A stretch of DNA of 64,000 nt, taken from Lachnospiraceae bacterium KM106-2 (GTDB lineage Bacteria > Bacillota > Clostridia > Lachnospirales > Lachnospiraceae). The notes under the pieces are model-generated. The model was not told the DNA's origin, searched no databases, and saw nothing but the letters and a program-made list of their open reading frames with translations. This document shows positions 62,529-64,000 of the stretch, one piece after another (position 1 is the first letter of the stretch; the number at the start of each line of letters is the position of its first letter). The stretch lies in contig AP018794.1 of assembly GCA_009731425.1 (NCBI GenBank), positions 62,001 to 126,000 on the forward strand, in the 5' to 3' direction. Position numbers and translations under genes: made by a program.

Positions 62529-63767
62529 ATGGAACAAAATGAAATCGATGAACTTGTCACAGAGTTAAAGAATAGAATATTAGATCAATTGCCGATCACG
62601 AAAATGAGTGATGAGGAATTAGAGACACAGATTGAGTCGATGACGGCAAAGCGGCTATCAGGAATCTATGTTCCGATAGAGGATAAAGTTTCAATTGTGC
62701 AGCAGATTTATAGTGGTATTCGTGGATTTGGCCTTCTTGATACGATCATGTCAGATGACTCTATCACAGAGGTTATGATCAATGGTACCGATGATATTTT
62801 TGTGGAGAAAGCAGGACGCTTATTACGATTAGATCAGAAATTTGATAGTGAACGTCGTTTAGAGGATATTATACAGAGAATTGTAGGCATGGCTGGAAGA
62901 GAAGTCAATCAGGCAAGTCCAATTGTAGATACAAGATTGCCGGATGGATCTCGTGTCAATGTCGTATTACCACCGATTTCTTTGGTGGGTCCGGTCATCA
63001 CGATCCGTAAGTTTTCTAAAACACCAATGACCATTGAACAACTGATTCGCTATGGCTCCATTACAAAGGAGATCGCTCATAAATTAGAATTGTTAGTTAG
63101 AGCAAAATATAACATCTTTATCAGCGGTGGTACTGGTTCTGGTAAGACAACCTTTCTTAATGCATTATCAAATTATATTCCAAAGGATGAACGTGTCATA
63201 ACCATTGAAGATTCCGCAGAATTACAGATTGTTGGAATTGATAACTTAGTTCGAATGGAAACGAGAAATGCCAATACATCAGGAACGGGACGAGTTACGA
63301 TGCAGGATTTGATCAAGTCATCATTACGTATGAGACCGGAACGTATTGTAGTCGGTGAGGTCCGTGGTGGGGAAGCTTTAGATATGTTACAGGCCATGAA
63401 TACCGGTCATGATGGATCTCTTAGTACAGGCCATGCCAATTCAACCAAGGATATGTTAAGTCGTCTGGAAACTATGGTACTTACAGGAGCACCTGGTTTG
63501 CCATTAGATGCAATCCGTCAGCAGATCGGATCTGCATTAGATATTATTATCCATTTATCAAGACTTCGTGATCATTCAAGAAAAACGATGGAGATCACAG
63601 AGGTACTTGGATATGAGAATGGCGAGATTAAATTAAATCCTTTGTATGTGTTTGAAGAGGATGAGAATAGTACCCTTGAGAAAGTATCCGGAACTTTGGT
63701 GCGAACGAAGAATCCGATGCACAACAAGTTTAAACTTTTATTATCGGGAATCAAAGAAGAAATATAG
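62529..63767 (+). CDS. tadA: Tad/Flp pilus assembly ATPase (TadA/CpaF)
   Basis: 412 residues. Type II/IV secretion ATPase: Walker A SGGTGSGKTT (about 199-208), ITIEDSAELQ (Asp box), Walker B PERIVVGEVRGGEALDML and the His box STGHANS. It powers assembly of Flp pili from the cytoplasmic face. GGAGACGG precedes the ATG. Confidence 0.95.
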   Translation: MEQNEIDELVTELKNRILDQLPITKMSDEELETQIESMTAKRLSGIYVPIEDKVSIVQQIYSGIRGFGLLDTIMSDDSITEVMINGTDDIFVEKAGRLLRLDQKFDSERRLEDIIQRIVGMAGREVNQASPIVDTRLPDGSRVNVVLPPISLVGPVITIRKFSKTPMTIEQLIRYGSITKEIAHKLELLVRAKYNIFISGGTGSGKTTFLNALSNYIPKDERVITIEDSAELQIVGIDNLVRMETRNANTSGTGRVTMQDLIKSSLRMRPERIVVGEVRGGEALDMLQAMNTGHDGSLSTGHANSTKDMLSRLETMVLTGAPGLPLDAIRQQIGSALDIIIHLSRLRDHSRKTMEITEVLGYENGEIKLNPLYVFEEDENSTLEKVSGTLVRTKNPMHNKFKLLLSGIKEEI

Positions 63768-63777
63768 GGGGGAGAGT

Positions 63778-64000
63778 ATGGGATTACTGAAAAAGAAAGA
63801 ACCTTATATTGAGAAGAAAGGAATTACCGGGGAATGTAAGGATTATCATGTCTATCATATGCCTCTGTGGGAACGATCGCTTTATATGTTGATCGGAGGA
63901 GCGGTAGGTTTTGTGGTAGGCTGGATCTTTTATGAAAGTAAGATGGTCTCTATTATCGTTGGGATTATTTGTGCATTCGGTTTTGTACCAATTCGCAGAG
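63778..64000 (+). CDS. Probable TadB-type pilus membrane protein, cut off by window end
   Basis: The 74 visible residues begin MGLLKKKEPYIEKKGIT and contain two membrane helices (about 37-51 and 56-70). GGGGGGAG precedes the ATG, 10 bases after tadA. In Tad operons the TadB/TadC inner membrane platform genes follow tadA, so position suggests one of these. The 3' part lies outside the window. Confidence 0.55.
   Translation, partial: MGLLKKKEPYIEKKGITGECKDYHVYHMPLWERSLYMLIGGAVGFVVGWIFYESKMVSIIVGIICAFGFVPIRR

Overview
The window looks like chromosome of an anaerobic, low-GC Gram-positive bacterium of the Clostridia, most likely a Lachnospiraceae-type gut or sediment organism. Reasons: AT-rich DNA with strong AGGAGG-type ribosome binding sites, Firmicutes-type sigma-A promoters, a CIRCE element in front of groESL, an oxygen-sensitive class III ribonucleotide reductase, FeoAAB ferrous iron uptake, PucR/CdaR-type regulators, ferredoxin-like redox proteins and a Tad/Flp pilus operon. 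Species cannot be decided from the sequence alone. No rRNA, tRNA or CRISPR array was seen.

Layout. 0.1-9.3 kb: a small membrane protein, an esterase, aspartate ammonia-lyase (minus strand), an MrfA-like helicase coupled to a UvrD/PcrA-like helicase whose C-terminal Tudor-like tail is cut off by an in-frame UAG, then a MerR regulator and a Gfo/Idh/MocA oxidoreductase in tight overlap. 9.4-15.8 kb: a metal-homeostasis region: a DUF2325 gene, a yybP-ykoY (Mn2+) riboswitch ahead of a Ca2+/Na+ exchanger-family gene, a PAP2 phosphatase, a DtxR-family repressor, and the feoA-feoA-feoB-Cys-rich peptide-Fur-like operon. Four copies of a 16-bp palindrome (GTTAG-N6-CTAAC type) link these genes into a likely iron regulon. 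15.8-18.1 kb: a decayed ABC transporter gene and an IS110-family element with a candidate bridge RNA region. 18.2-26.5 kb: a secreted subtilase, NifX-like and DUF134 proteins, groESL, a CarD-like protein and an ABC exporter pair.

26.5-33.3 kb: a PucR-type regulator divergent from a six-gene operon (aminotransferase, 2-hydroxyacid dehydrogenase, DDAH/arginine-deiminase-fold hydrolase, polar amino acid ABC importer), with an attenuator-like leader. 33.3-44.4 kb: a candidate catabolic island: CdaR-like regulator, a NuoG/GltD hybrid flavo-iron-sulphur protein, a NuoF-ferredoxin-fumarate-reductase-like fusion with an internal start site, two different DAPG/phloretin-hydrolase-family enzymes, two transporters or membrane proteins and a LysR regulator. 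I read this as an anaerobic reductive/hydrolytic pathway for an acyl-phloroglucinol or flavonoid-type substrate; the substrate is inferred, not shown. This is the strongest candidate for an undescribed system in the window.

44.5-64 kb: mostly housekeeping: membrane-bound GDPD, TPR lipoprotein, HflX, NrdD (with fused redoxin domain, NrdR boxes upstream) with ThyA and DHFR, a polysaccharide deacetylase, a SpoIID/peptidoglycan-binding protein, a chemoreceptor without an extracellular sensor domain, carAB behind an attenuator, and the start of a Tad pilus operon that runs off the window end.
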